From Porodaedalea pini (lineage: Eukaryota; Basidiomycota; Agaricomycetes; Hymenochaetales; Hymenochaetaceae): a stretch of DNA of 64,000 nt. The notes beneath the pieces are model-generated. The model did no database searches, had not been told where the DNA came from, and saw only the letters and a list, made by a program, of their open reading frames with translations. Of the stretch, positions 46,141 to 56,977 are shown in pieces; position 1 is the stretch's first letter, and every line of letters starts with the position of its first letter. The position numbers were made by a program, and so were the translations under genes. The stretch is from positions 1,364,001 through 1,428,000 of the forward strand of contig NBAY01000004.1 of assembly GCA_002794775.1 (NCBI GenBank), in the 5' to 3' direction.

Positions 46141-47269
46141 ATGTCTGACGAGGAGATGAACATTGATGATGGTACGTACAAGATTTTTCTGCAGCTAGTC
46201 CGTGCCTTTGACCTGTGCGAGGACCTGCAGTTAGCGGCGTCGTCCGTCGGAAGGGCCGCGGATTCCAAAACTTGAAGTCTGGTGGTATGTCGTTCTAGTA
46301 ACCGTGTGCACGGCAAGACGTCCTTTCTCACCTTGTTTTTCCTCCTGGAAACGATTGCATCGCCTTTGATTGTCTTTCCGACTTACGCTCGTCGGCCCGT
46401 GAAAAACGGTTCTCATCTCCCAAAACTCCTGTTCGGTGGTTTGTTGAATCCGCGCGGGACCCAATCGCCAAACAACCCGATGGTATATTGCTGTCTATAT
46501 ATGTGCAGGGCATGACGGTGCAGCAACTGCTGAGCCGACGTATGATCGGGTCGAACCAGCTGTTGCGAGTAATGCTGCGGATACCAAAGCTGCGCGCTGT
46601 GAGTAATACCTCATTTTCACTCACAACGCACCGCCGCTGATGCATCCATTTTTGTCATTTCCCTCGATCGCTGCAACATTCTCTCTCATCTCCTGGTCCC
46701 TCGGCATTTGCTTGTGCTGCCTTTTTCGGTGCATATTCTTTGTGTGACATGTTCCAATTCAACATCGTCTATGCGTTTTGACGCGCGCCATGTGTTTCGT
46801 GTGTGCGCCCTCGGACTTGTACCTTGCGGCCGTGGAACTCAGCCGTGGAGGGTTGGATCGTGCTTGTGACTAATGTGCATGAAGAAGCAACAGAGGAAGA
46901 CTTAATGGATAAGTTCGGAGAGTACGGAGAGATAAAAAACCTGCACCTGAACCTTGATAGACGGACAGGTTACGTGAAGGTGCGTCGCAAAGTACCAAGG
47001 CCATCCAAGTGTTGTCCGCTGACTATACTTGATGGCCCTTTGCTGTGTTGATCTCCAAATTCGCCATCGTCTAGGGCTACGCTCTCGTTGAATACGAAAC
47101 GCTGGCGGAAGCACAGGCTGCAATCGCAAACGCGAATGGGTCTACGTTGCTCGAGCAAGAGCTTTCCTGTGATTTCGCGTTTGTTCGCCCTCCGCCCTCT
47201 GGGCCAAAGCAGGGTGGGCGCGGGCGAGGCGGACGAGGGCGCAGTGCAAGTCCCGGGAGGAGGCGATGA
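46141..47269 (+). CDS. RBM8A: Exon-junction complex RNA-binding protein Y14 (RBM8A)
   Basis: Five exons (46141-46171, 46231-46281, 46509-46598, 46843-46979, 47075-47269) give 167 aa in phase. The N-terminal Y14 signature [13 protein letters not shown] is followed by [10 protein letters not shown]. The single RRM runs [20 protein letters not shown] (RNP2), [26 protein letters not shown] (RNP1 region) and [11 protein letters not shown]. The C-terminus is an Arg/Gly/Ser tail ([17 protein letters not shown]) typical of Y14. With Mago it forms the core EJC heterodimer deposited at exon junctions during splicing. Introns 2 and 3 exceed 200 nt. The promoter is confined by the DNA transposon ending 140 bp upstream of the ATG. 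Confidence 0.93.
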
Positions 47270-47560
47270 TTGCTTTAATTCAAAGCTTGCTTTTTCATGC
47301 TGTTGTACTTGTCACATTTGCGCCTGATATCTTTTGACTGAATCTGACTAGTACTAGCACTGCTTGTCATTTTTTCCCTGCAGCAGGGTGGCATTCTTGT
47401 CATCTGTTTTGCAAGTAAAATACTGTTTGGTCGTGAAAGAGTGTGACACGTGATGTATCTTTATCACACGTTTCGCACGTCGGACCTGTTGTTTGTTTTG
47501 CTGGTCGCGCACCACCACGTCAATTCAGCCGATCCCTACTTAGGTTGTTTCTCGTCTCTT

Positions 47561-48782
47561 ATGGCTCAGCTGGAGGAAGCAGCTGACGCGTACAGTTCTG
47601 CTGGCGAAGCGGGAAAGCCCAAGTCAAAGTCCTCTACGGGTGGTCGCTCAACAACAAAGAAGGTTGTTGATGTCAGCGAAGAATCTGAAGAGGACAGTGG
47701 AAATGGAGAAGCCGGTAACGAAGAGGATGAGGAGGAATACGAAATCGAGGCTATTATAGATTCAAGGCGGGGAACATTCAAAAAGGTCTGTTTAACGCGA
47801 CTTTATGTGTTTATTTCCTCCAAAAGCGCGTTTCAGTTCGTCTTATTGCGGGTAGTCAACGGTGCCAGATAAGAATTCCTTACTCATATACAATCTTTAG
47901 GGCGAGCAAGCGTTTTTGGTGAAATGGAAAGGCTACGGTCCTGAGCATAACAGCTGGGTCACGGAAGAAGATGCTGGGTAAGTACAGCTACAACGCGACG
48001 TGTCACGCTTTGCTTCGGAGTAAGCACTGACTGCTACTGGGTTTGTCAACTAGAAACGCACAGGAGCTCATAAACGAGTTCTTGAAACAGAAGGCTAAAG
48101 CGAAGGCACAGAATTCCAAGCTGTCGTTGGCGCGCGGGCACAAGTCCACTTCGGCGAAGACCTTAAAAAGCACCAAGGGAGCAAGTCCAGATACGGAGAG
48201 TGTGAGCGTGTCGACCTCCAAACGGGGCCGCGCGAAGGCTGCATCAGCGGCATCATCTTCTGACGAGGAAGATACGCGCAAGACGAAGAAAAAGCGCGGA
48301 GGTGCGAGCACCAATGGGACGGGGTCAGGAAAACGCGGCCCGCTTGCAACACTGGATAGGACGGATGACGAGGACGTTACGATGGCGATTGCTAATGGGC
48401 TCCTCGATGATTCGCGTCCGTACACGACGATGAAGGATCTGAAGCTGGCGACGATGAAAAACTGGGAAGACTACGTCAAGAGCGTGTCGACCGTCGAGCG
48501 ACACAATGAAGGCCTGATGGTCTACTTCGAAACGTGCTCATGCTTTCCAGTTCCTCTGCTCCGGTGATGTACTGACCGTGTTTCTCACTCTTCAGGACTG
48601 ACGGAAAATATGTCCGGGAGCCGTCAACAGTTTGTGCGAAGAGGTTCCCCCAGAAGGTACGATATATTTTTCTGTTCTGATCGTGTCGTGGTACTGAACC
48701 AACATTGTGAACGCAGCTCATCGAGTTCTACGAGGCTCATCTGAGGTGGAAGTTGGCCGAGGGGGACGTTACTGAATCATAA
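47561..48782 (+). CDS. HP1-type heterochromatin protein (chromodomain plus chromoshadow domain)
   Basis: Exons 47561-47785, 47901-47977, 48054-48533, 48596-48656 and 48717-48782 give 302 aa with exact phase. An acidic stretch (SEESEEDSGNGEAGNEEDEE) leads into the chromodomain: YEIEAIIDSRRG, FLVKWKGYGPEHNSWVTEEDAG and AQELINEFL. The aromatic cage positions Y, W and the later aromatic are present. A basic Ser-rich hinge with SKRGRAK and TKKKRGG motifs follows. The chromoshadow domain is at about residues 225-300, with NWEDYVKSVSTVERH, GLMVYFET, STVCAKRFPQKLIEFYEAHL. HP1 proteins read H3K9 methylation and pack heterochromatin. An upstream in-frame ATG at 47450 would add 37 poor-quality residues and is not preferred. 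Confidence 0.92.
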
Positions 48783-49475
48783 ATCTTTATCAACGCGCGC
48801 TGCTCCGTTGACCTTACCCATTTATCTACATTTTGCTGTCTCTTTTCCTGCTGAGCTGACGTTCATGTCTTACGTGTCGGTTTGTTTCGAGATACTCATC
48901 CCTCCTTCTCATAGTGTTCTGGCGCCTTTCGTGTACAAACTTGTGTCTGACCTTCTAATGCTAATTCGCTTATTGTTACTCATCTAATCGTCCATAGCCA
49001 TCAAGAGGTTCGAAGGGGTCAGGTAACGTGAAGCGGTTCTCTCAGAATACCAGGGGATTCAAGATGCAAGTATGAACGCCTGTCAAGAAAAGAATAGTCG
49101 TCCTGGTCGTTGTTATTTTCAGTTACAAATGAAGTTTTTCTAGTTATATGAGCGTTCCAGGGTCTCGAATTGCATGGGGGTTTGTATTAATATTGTTTTA
49201 GAGGCGGATACCTGCAAACAAGTCATTTCGATCTCTGTATTATTGAGACATGTTATATCGTGGTATCACAATAGAATTTATTGAACCCTCACCTCTGAAC
49301 TACCATTCGGGCATAAGTTTCAATGGCAAATGTAAATTGATAATGGAGAAAGAATGAAGGAAATATTAATCAAAACAGCCTTGAAGAGCTATTAATATTT
49401 CTGAATCGGGACCGAAGCTTGAGAGTCACAGCTTGCACTGGTACTCCTCGACTCAAATTTGAGCTCTCTTAGTTC
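48783..49475. other. Intergenic region between HP1 and TPT1 genes
   Basis: About 690 AT-rich bases with stops in all frames and no recognised feature. It contains the 3' end of the HP1 transcript and the promoter of the next gene. Confidence 0.4.
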
Positions 49476-49625
49476 ATGATACTTATAAGAGCTGTTCTAT
49501 CTTCTGGAGTCAGGACATCTAAAAAGAGCCCCTCAGTCTGCTCGCATTTGTCAACAACAGCGATTCGCTGCGCTTTAGCTCGTGATCACCAAGGACTCGA
49601 CTACTGGAACCGCAGGCTCCGCAAA

Positions 49626-50802
49626 ATGGAGCAATCAAACGAAAGACAACAAGACCTACTCGAGCAGAGGCAGGCTGCGTGGAAGCCCACGAGGAATGCG
49701 TACAAGAAAGGACCTCCGCTGAGAGGTGACCGGAGGGACGAGGAAGACGTGCGTATCTCGAAGACTCTGTCGTGGGTGTTGCGCCACGGCGCGAAGTCAG
49801 AGGGATTACCCGTACGTTCAGACGGATACGCGAGAGTTAGCGATCTGGTGAGTTTCGCAAAAGATACTGGTTGCTTTCAGTCGTGCTTAGCCTTGGTGTA
49901 GCTGGCCCTACCACGGTTGCGGGATGTAAACTTTCAGACATTAGAGCGGATCGTGCAGCACGATGCGAAGGAGCGATATCATCTGTTATTCGAGCCTAAT
50001 GTGACAGAGGACTGCGCGCCAGAGGACTGCTGGTGGATTCGAGCAAACCAGGGACATTCGATGAAGGTATGTAGTTCGTGCTAGTCTGTCTTCATACATC
50101 ATTTTCATTTCATTTGTCTGTGGACTTTGCACAGGACGTCGACCTGCAGTTTTCTGAAATCACAGATGCTGGACAAGTACCCATGGCTGTTCACGGGACG
50201 AACCGCGAAGCTTGGGCGAAGATTGGTGGGGTCACTAAAACGCGTTCGCAGTCAACCTTGACATTTACTTTCTAATGCATTCCAGAAAAGGAGGGCCTGT
50301 CCCCGATGAAACGCACCCACATACATCTCGCACAACACCGCTCCCAAATCAAAGGCACCAGGGCTATCACCGGTTTGTACTGCCACGTCCAATCCCTTCC
50401 AACACTGACATTCTATTTTTTTTTTGTCCCACAGGCTTGCGCAACAACTCCCAGGTGCTCATCTACATCGATCTCGACAGCGCGCTGCGTGCGGGAATCC
50501 GCTTTTACCTATCTTCGAATGGTGTGCTACTCACGAAGGGCGACGACACGGGTTTCTTGCAACCCAAGTTCTTCCAACGCGTAACGGACGCACGCGGTTC
50601 GGCTCTTCCTGGATGGAGCGGTGTGCGCACGCTTCCGTTGAAGCGTGAAGACTCAGGATCGAGTAGCAGCGAGCGGGAAGCGAATTCGCGAAAGAAGTCA
50701 ACGGAAGAGGTGCCTAAAGCGACGAGCGAAGTAAAGGTCGACCCCAGAATAGCTGCAACAACGGAAGCATTGTCTGACTTGGATTTGAAGGAGCTCCTCT
50801 GA
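49626..50802 (+). CDS. TPT1: tRNA 2'-phosphotransferase (Tpt1/KptA)
   Basis: Exons 49626-49847, 49902-50066, 50135-50225, 50286-50372 and 50435-50802 give 310 aa. Family motifs are ISKTLSWVLRHGAKSEGLPVRSDGYARVSDLL, then QTLERIVQHDAKERYHL and WWIRANQGHSM, then VPMAVHGTNREAWAKI, LSPMKRTHIHLAQ, and the C-terminal block VLIYIDLDSALRAGIRFYLSSNGVLLTKGD. The enzyme transfers the splice-junction 2'-phosphate of ligated tRNA to NAD+ during tRNA splicing. The frame is also open to an upstream ATG at 49476, adding 50 residues rich in Arg/Ser/Thr (MILIRAVLSSGVRTSKKS) that could be an organelle presequence. The C-terminal tail is Ser/Lys/Glu-rich. It is tail-to-tail with the RTC4 gene. Confidence 0.92.
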
Positions 50803-51162
50803 GTAGGTATACGTACATACCATAAAATATTAATTCTACTCTAATTTCGGGCAATGTATTTCTATAAGTTCAATGGTGTAAGTCCTAGATGAAGTTGGTG
50901 ATACGGACTACGAATGGATAATAAAATCAGCCTAATGAGCCGCTGGGTGTACTGGGATTGCTCAAGAGCCAAGAATTCGAACTCTTCCTGGCTAAAGAAT
51001 CTGGATGGTGCGCAGCGTCGGAAGGGGTAGGACTTGACGGACCAGCACTTTCTTCCATCTCGCTGCCGTCGTTCTCCCACATAGTGAATCTAAACTCTTC
51101 CTCTCTGGGAAGAAGACCTCAGATGAAACTTTGTTCGACGAAGCAAAAAGGGTAAGCATATC

Positions 51163-54100
51163 TTACTTGGTAGTCTTCCTTCCCTTTACCGCCTGCAAAG
51201 GTTGCACAGAACCATTCAGCTTTAGCTTTGAGCTCGATTTTGCAGTCTTGTTCTGTGTGGACTTCTCATATCGATTATCTTCCTTTGGGAGCACAATATC
51301 GGAATCAGAGTCATGGCGGTCTGTGCGGATGCGAGTGAGCGGTCTGGGAGTTGCTTCATCCGGATCGCCGGCGACAGGTTCCGAGTCCGAAGATAGGTCA
51401 ACGGTGTTTGCTCTAGAACGAGCAGCAAATCTCGGTCGCGGCCTCACAGTCGTGGCTTCCAGTTTGGACTGATGGTGTAACGGAGGACTCTCGGACTTCA
51501 TCGTCGTCACAGCGCAATCTGATGCCTCCGCAGTCTTTTCGTTCCTTCTCTTTCGCGTGCGATTGGCAATGGACGCATCGGTGTGCACTGAAGAGCTGTC
51601 ACTGAGTTCAATGATGTCTCCACCCTTCCTGTAGCCACGCGTGACTAGCTTCGATTTCCCTTTCTTCCTGCTGGTGTCTGCTTTCCGTAAGGAACTTTCT
51701 TCACCGTCTGTGCCACTCCTATCACTCCGCACATTTCTTCGCGATCCTCTCGACTTGCCATTCTTTTTGTTCTCTTTCCTCTCTAAATCCTTCAACTCTC
51801 CCTCCACACGCTCTTCTTCGTCGATCTCCTTCCGTCTCGCCCGCACGCGCTCCTTAACCATGGCTTCGCCGACCTGCTGGCCAACACCACCGCCCTCAGT
51901 AGCACTTATACCGTCGCGGTTGTCCAAGTCTGGAAACATGGCGGTTCCGTACTTGCTGCTCTCACGCAGCGTGCGAATTGCATATTCCATACTTGTTCCC
52001 ATTCCAAAATCCTCCTGTATGAGCGCTGCAGCGCATTCTGGCATGAGAACGCACTGTAGAAACTCCGCAGGCGTAAGGGGAGCAACACGGTTCGCGTCAA
52101 TACTCCCCAGTGGGAAAAGATGGCTCAGCGTCTGGGAAATGATTACTGAGCCCTGCTCGCCGTAGCTACGCATACATTAAATAGCTTTCAGTGATGATAC
52201 GTCTGGAAGAAAGAGAGGCACTGACTATCCAGGTTGACTTTTCTCGAAAGAATTGAACTGGCCTGCGATGCCCATCACCTTCCTCACTCCCTTCTTATCA
52301 ATATCGTCTTTTAGCTCATGCCAAAATAAACTCTTCTCTTTATCGTACAATACGCCCGAAAGACGTTCACGCAGCGCGCCAACACGCGTAGGGAGGGCTG
52401 CGAAGTCAATGCATGTCGGCCAACCCGCGGCAACTGCTGTTGGAAAGAGCTGTGTCTCGAATTGGTGACGCTGACACATGCTCACATACGAGAGGAGCGG
52501 TGCTGTAAGCCCAAGAGGATTTGTGGGTCGCACATCGGTGTATTTCGGAATGCGCTTCAGCATGTCGAGCAAAAGAGGTGACGGGTTCGGAGGAAAGGGC
52601 ATATCACAATAGGGACACAACGTCTTTGGGTCGGCTAGCCATACATACACCTGGATTAGACTTGCATGAGTGAAAGACAGTATGATACCTACGACGGTCC
52701 GCAGGTTGCGTGAAGGAATATTCATCGATGTCTGGGATATCAGGCAGGCTAAGATAGACATTTTGTTTCAGTGGAAACAGCACAATACTGAAAACAGATC
52801 CTTCACCCAATTGATCTCCGTCTCCTTTTTGCGGGATTTTGCTCGCTGTCACTCCCAGATCCACGCTTCGGCGAACCAGTCACAGTTGATGAGTCAAAAG
52901 ATGATTTACGTGAAAAGCCCGGGCGATCTTGCGACGACATGGGGAACGGGGTTAATCCACCACGATTGATGATCTCGTCATTACGGTCCAGAGACAGGGG
53001 GTCATCGTCACTTCCACTATCATCCCTGTCGGTAGTCTCGGACTCAAGATTCTTTGCACAGGGATGGTCCGGGGCCATGACGTCGAAGGAAGCATCATCC
53101 TTTGACAAGGGAAACCGTGCCACACCAGCCTTTCCTTTGCGAACTTGAGTAACAGAAATGAGCAAGAAAAAATATGCCCACCATTATTCGGAGCAGCAAC
53201 TCTGACCAAAGACGCCCCCTCAGCCATAGGCGTTGGATTACGCGTTCTCTTATCTACAGAAAATTGCAGAGTTTAGGACATCATTTCTTGTAAAGTCAAT
53301 AATCTACCGTTTCTAGTTTTCCTAGGACGAGGGGTTTCTCCATCCTCTTTCTCCTCATCCAACAAAGCTTGAACTGGCCTGCGAGATGTAGCCGTGTTAG
53401 CCGTGAAAATCGGCATCGGTTTCTTGGTGCCGGATGGTTCAGCAACCGACCCACCGCCATTCTTCCCTATTAGCGAGTTTCAGTACTTGAGGCAACACAT
53501 GAGTTGTTCTTACCTCTGCTATACGCTGGACGTGGCTTAATTCTTGACTTCTTCTTCTCCGGTGTCCCGTCGGAGAAGCTATTCTCGTCATTTCGCGCTC
53601 TCAACTTCGGAGGCGATTTCGATGTTTTTAATTTTCGTAAGATGGACGATTGAGAGGAAGCCCGAGTACCCTTCAGGCTCGAATGCATTTTCCGCTGAAA
53701 CTCACAGTCATCCGAGTCGGACCCAGGAGGCCCAGTCGCTCTGTCAGAGCTGCGAACAGAAGGTTTTTCGGGGCTCTCGATGGGCTGGCTTGATGGTGTA
53801 AGATTTAGCTCGTCTGAGGAATCGTCGTCGACGTCGATTGTGGCCACATTATTTTGCCTGTATTTTGCACTTGTGGTCGGTTTTGATTTTCCGATCGAGC
53901 CTTTTCTACCCTCCCTTTCGTCCGCATACTTTGAAGACGCCGCTAATTGTTCAGGATCCTTCTTCCTCTTTCCGCCGCCCTTTCCCCTCAAATTCGATTC
54001 AGGAGAAGATCCGGATGCCTTCCTCCGAGTGCTGGTCTTCGACGGTTCGCGAAGGCTGTATGGTGTCCTACCGAGGTATTCAAATTTCGCACCTATACTC

Positions 54101-54324
54101 GAGCCCGCCCCGTTTATCCCCGAAATGTCTATATCCCTTGTTTTCCTAAAAGATGTGCTTGCCACGGCTTGCCTTGTTTTCCTGAGACCTTCAATGTACT
54201 CCAAAGAACCCAATTCCGTGCTGGAAGGTCGATTCTGACTAGCGCTGAGCGGCGCTTTTCCCTTGCTCGCCACCTCCTCTAGAGTGCGTCCAATACGACT
54301 CAGATTAGTATAAACTTCTTCCAT
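51163..54324 (-). CDS. RTC4-like domain protein with long disordered N-terminal region
   Basis: Minus-strand exons begin MEEVYTNLSRIGRTLEEVAS at 54324 and run to 51163, with several introns (for example near 53500, 53270, 53150, 52690 and 52190). The N-terminal ~450 residues are Ser/Lys/Arg/Asp-rich with many basic patches (KGGGKRKKDPEQ, KKKSRIKPRPAYSR) and look disordered. The conserved part starts with a Cys pair in TLCPYCDMPFPPNPSPLLLDML, then CQRHQFETQLFP, GWPTCIDFAALPTRV and, across an intron, YGEQGSVIISQTLSHLFP, PAEFLQCVLMPECAAALIQEDF and SSKYGTAMFPD. This is the RTC4-like domain, named for yeast Rtc4, a telomere-capping suppressor. The molecular role is unknown. A long charged C-terminal tail follows. 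Exon edges in the middle are approximate. Confidence 0.75.
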
Positions 54325-55953
54325 AGCGAGACACGGTTTAGCGCGCGCGATCGCGTGCGAATGTGGTTAAGGACCACTTGGATTTTCAAACTATTCAGCA
54401 GTGGACGGAAAGAGTTGGCAGGCAGAACAGAGAGCAAGTAAGCAGCCAGTGTCGTGGTAGAGTCAAGATAGATGAGTATTGCATGAAGGTGGTGAGGATA
54501 GTATAGACTAAGCTCTCTCAGTGGTGGATTGTGATCATGAGCCGAAGGACTTCTAAGTTTAACCGATTAACGCTATCGCGTCAAACGAAACCACCAGTCA
54601 CGATTATCACGATCATGTGATTAGGAGACGGAATCAATCTCAGGCTATCTCTTAGATTCTCTATAAACTCGTTCAACACCGACCAGATGATAATTGCTTA
54701 TCAAAGCTTGAGTTTGTCTCTTGAAATATGCTCTATAATTGTCAAGCTAGAATATGAAGTTGCCATTGACTTGTCACGAGTCACGGTACTACTAGACTCG
54801 AAGTTATACGCCCAAGAAGCTCTGCTCTCAAGAGTCTCATGTTTGAGTTGAAAAGTTTCTCTCTTGGAAATGCTATCTAGGCTGTATATCAGTCTTAAGT
54901 AAAGCTCGTCCTACTTCGTCTTTTTTTCTGCACCAGACGTCCCATTCTCCAGGCTCAGTCTTGATTGAACCTTTGCTCCCTCTCCTCAACACGCACGCTT
55001 GTACGGACGACATTATCTCCGTACCGCACATACCTGGCCAGAAGAGCTACTTTTTCTGCATCCTTCTGGACCATCCGCGCGAGAATGATCAGATATCTTT
55101 GTATTAACGGCGATGTTCCTTCCGTTCTGTCGACATGGAATTGTGTAAGCCGGCTAGTCAGAAGATGGATGAATACCGAGTATTAATATTGACCTCTCGA
55201 CAAGCTGCTTTTCTTTAATACTTCATCTAGATGTCGACACTAGCACACTGGCATCGCTGATTTGTAGCACGTACTCAACTCCGTCAGATCCTTTCTGCCG
55301 ATGCCGTCTAGGTGTCGTTTCTCCCCCGATTTGTAATAGCTGCTCAGCTTCACTATCTTCTTCCCGTATTTGCCAAAAGACCATGGCACACAGCATTCGT
55401 ACCTTCGTTGATTCCGCCATGTCTGCGAGTCATATCTGACACCCCGAGCTGACACCGCTCATGTATATCGACTATGTACTACTAATGTAGGACACTCGCC
55501 GTCCTCGTTCCGATGGTATCAAATAAGAGAAAGATGGATGGTTTTGCAGACACGGGTGTCTTGAATTTCAACCCACTTTCTTGACTACGCCTATGATCAT
55601 TGATAGCCAACTCTCTTAAGTGCTGGGATGTGTCTGTTGATCCCTCAGGCTGAATATCCACTTTATCTGTGGGACCTGGGACTTCCTTTCTCAGGCTGGC
55701 GTGTATACGTCTGCTTAATCTCGCTCCTTTTATTTTCATTGCCTGATCAAGTATTTTCTTTGTCTTCCGTGGCCTGTGTCCTCGCTCCCGTCGCTTATAC
55801 TTCGGCTGCTGTATACAATTGTACTGCTGCTCCGGTCTCGTAGTGACATTTCTGTCTGCAGGGACCACCCCGTGCCTGCGCATGCATAACAGAAGCCATT
55901 TATATTGTCTCAATATCGTGGTCTGATCATGGTCTGGAAGTCCGATTATTGTT
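54325..55953. other. Intergenic region left of the interrupted palindrome
   Basis: About 1.6 kb with no supported gene; open frames on both strands lack known motifs. The RTC4-gene promoter should lie in the first few hundred bases. Confidence 0.35.
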
Positions 55954-56547
55954 TGCAGTTACACAGCAGGAAAATCTGGGGTTTTCCATGAGGAAGGAGT
56001 ATATCACAGAGTGTTTAGTGGGGCTCATATAATTTCAGCCAGAAAAGCTTTATATGGATTGTAAATTCTCAATCAATCAAATTGTTCAGAAATTATGCTT
56101 TATGTATCTAAAATTGATGGCCATCAAGAAAAGTATTTCTGAACTCAGTGTCTGCAATCTACTTTGCCAAAGGATAAGATGATTCTGGAAGACTGAATCT
56201 CCATTGTCAGTAAATCAAGAGAATGGTAGTTATTAGATTTAGAATCTGTAAAGTCTTGGACACAAAGGGAAGAGGCTCATTGGATTTAAAATCCACATAG
56301 ACTCCTTGCATGAATGGAAGATCTCTCTCAGATTTGGGATCTATGCTGAGTATGCTAATCATGTGATCCATAGATCCCAAATCTGAGAGAGATCTTCCAT
56401 TCATGCAAGGAGTCTATGTGGATTTTGAATCCAATGAGCCTCTTCCCTTTGTGTCCAAGACTTTACAGATTCTAAATCTAATAACTACCATTCTCTTGAT
56501 TTACTGACAATGGAGATTCAGTCTTCCAGAATCATCTTATCCTTTGG

Positions 56548-56552
56548 CAAAG
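56548..56552. repeat. LTR retrotransposon target-site duplication, left (CAAAG)
   Basis: CAAAG directly precedes the left LTR and recurs at 62801-62805 directly after the right LTR, as expected for a 5-bp Ty3/gypsy integration. Confidence 0.9.
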
Positions 56553-56965
56553 TGTTAGGCGGGAGTCCGGGAGACGACTCGAACTGGGCAGGCCTCGGCT
56601 GACTGTCGTCTGGGACGTGCTGTACTCGAGCGTAGACTCGGGACACGCTTACTCAGGCTAGGTCATCGCGGAGGTAAGAGGATTAATACAAGTCTAAACT
56701 AATACAAGGGGGACGAGTCTCACCTAGGTCGTCGCGGAGGTAAGAGGAAAAGCAGAACAAGGAGTTCATGCGATTCCTGAGACCTTATATAGCGACGACT
56801 GTGAGACTATATTACCTAACATTACCTAACGAGTGGGAATGGAACGAATGAAGGCAGTGTGGGAATGATTGTGTAAGATGGGTAAATATAATGAAAAGGA
56901 CGAATATAATAAAGGAAATGGTAAAAGGGAAAATAAAGGAAAAGGTGAAAGTTCGGGTTCTAACA
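56553..56965 (-). repeat. 3' LTR of the chromovirus
   Basis: 413 bp, TG..CA termini with the inverted pair TGTTAG/CTAACA. It is near-identical to 62388-62800. The pol stop codon ends exactly at its inner edge. Confidence 0.95.
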
Positions 56966-56977
56966 TTACCCCCCCTT
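56966..56977 (-). other. Polypurine tract and pol stop codon
   Basis: On the minus strand AAGGGGGGGTAA directly precedes the 3' LTR. This would prime plus-strand DNA synthesis; the last three bases are the pol stop codon, so coding sequence runs to the LTR edge. Confidence 0.8.
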
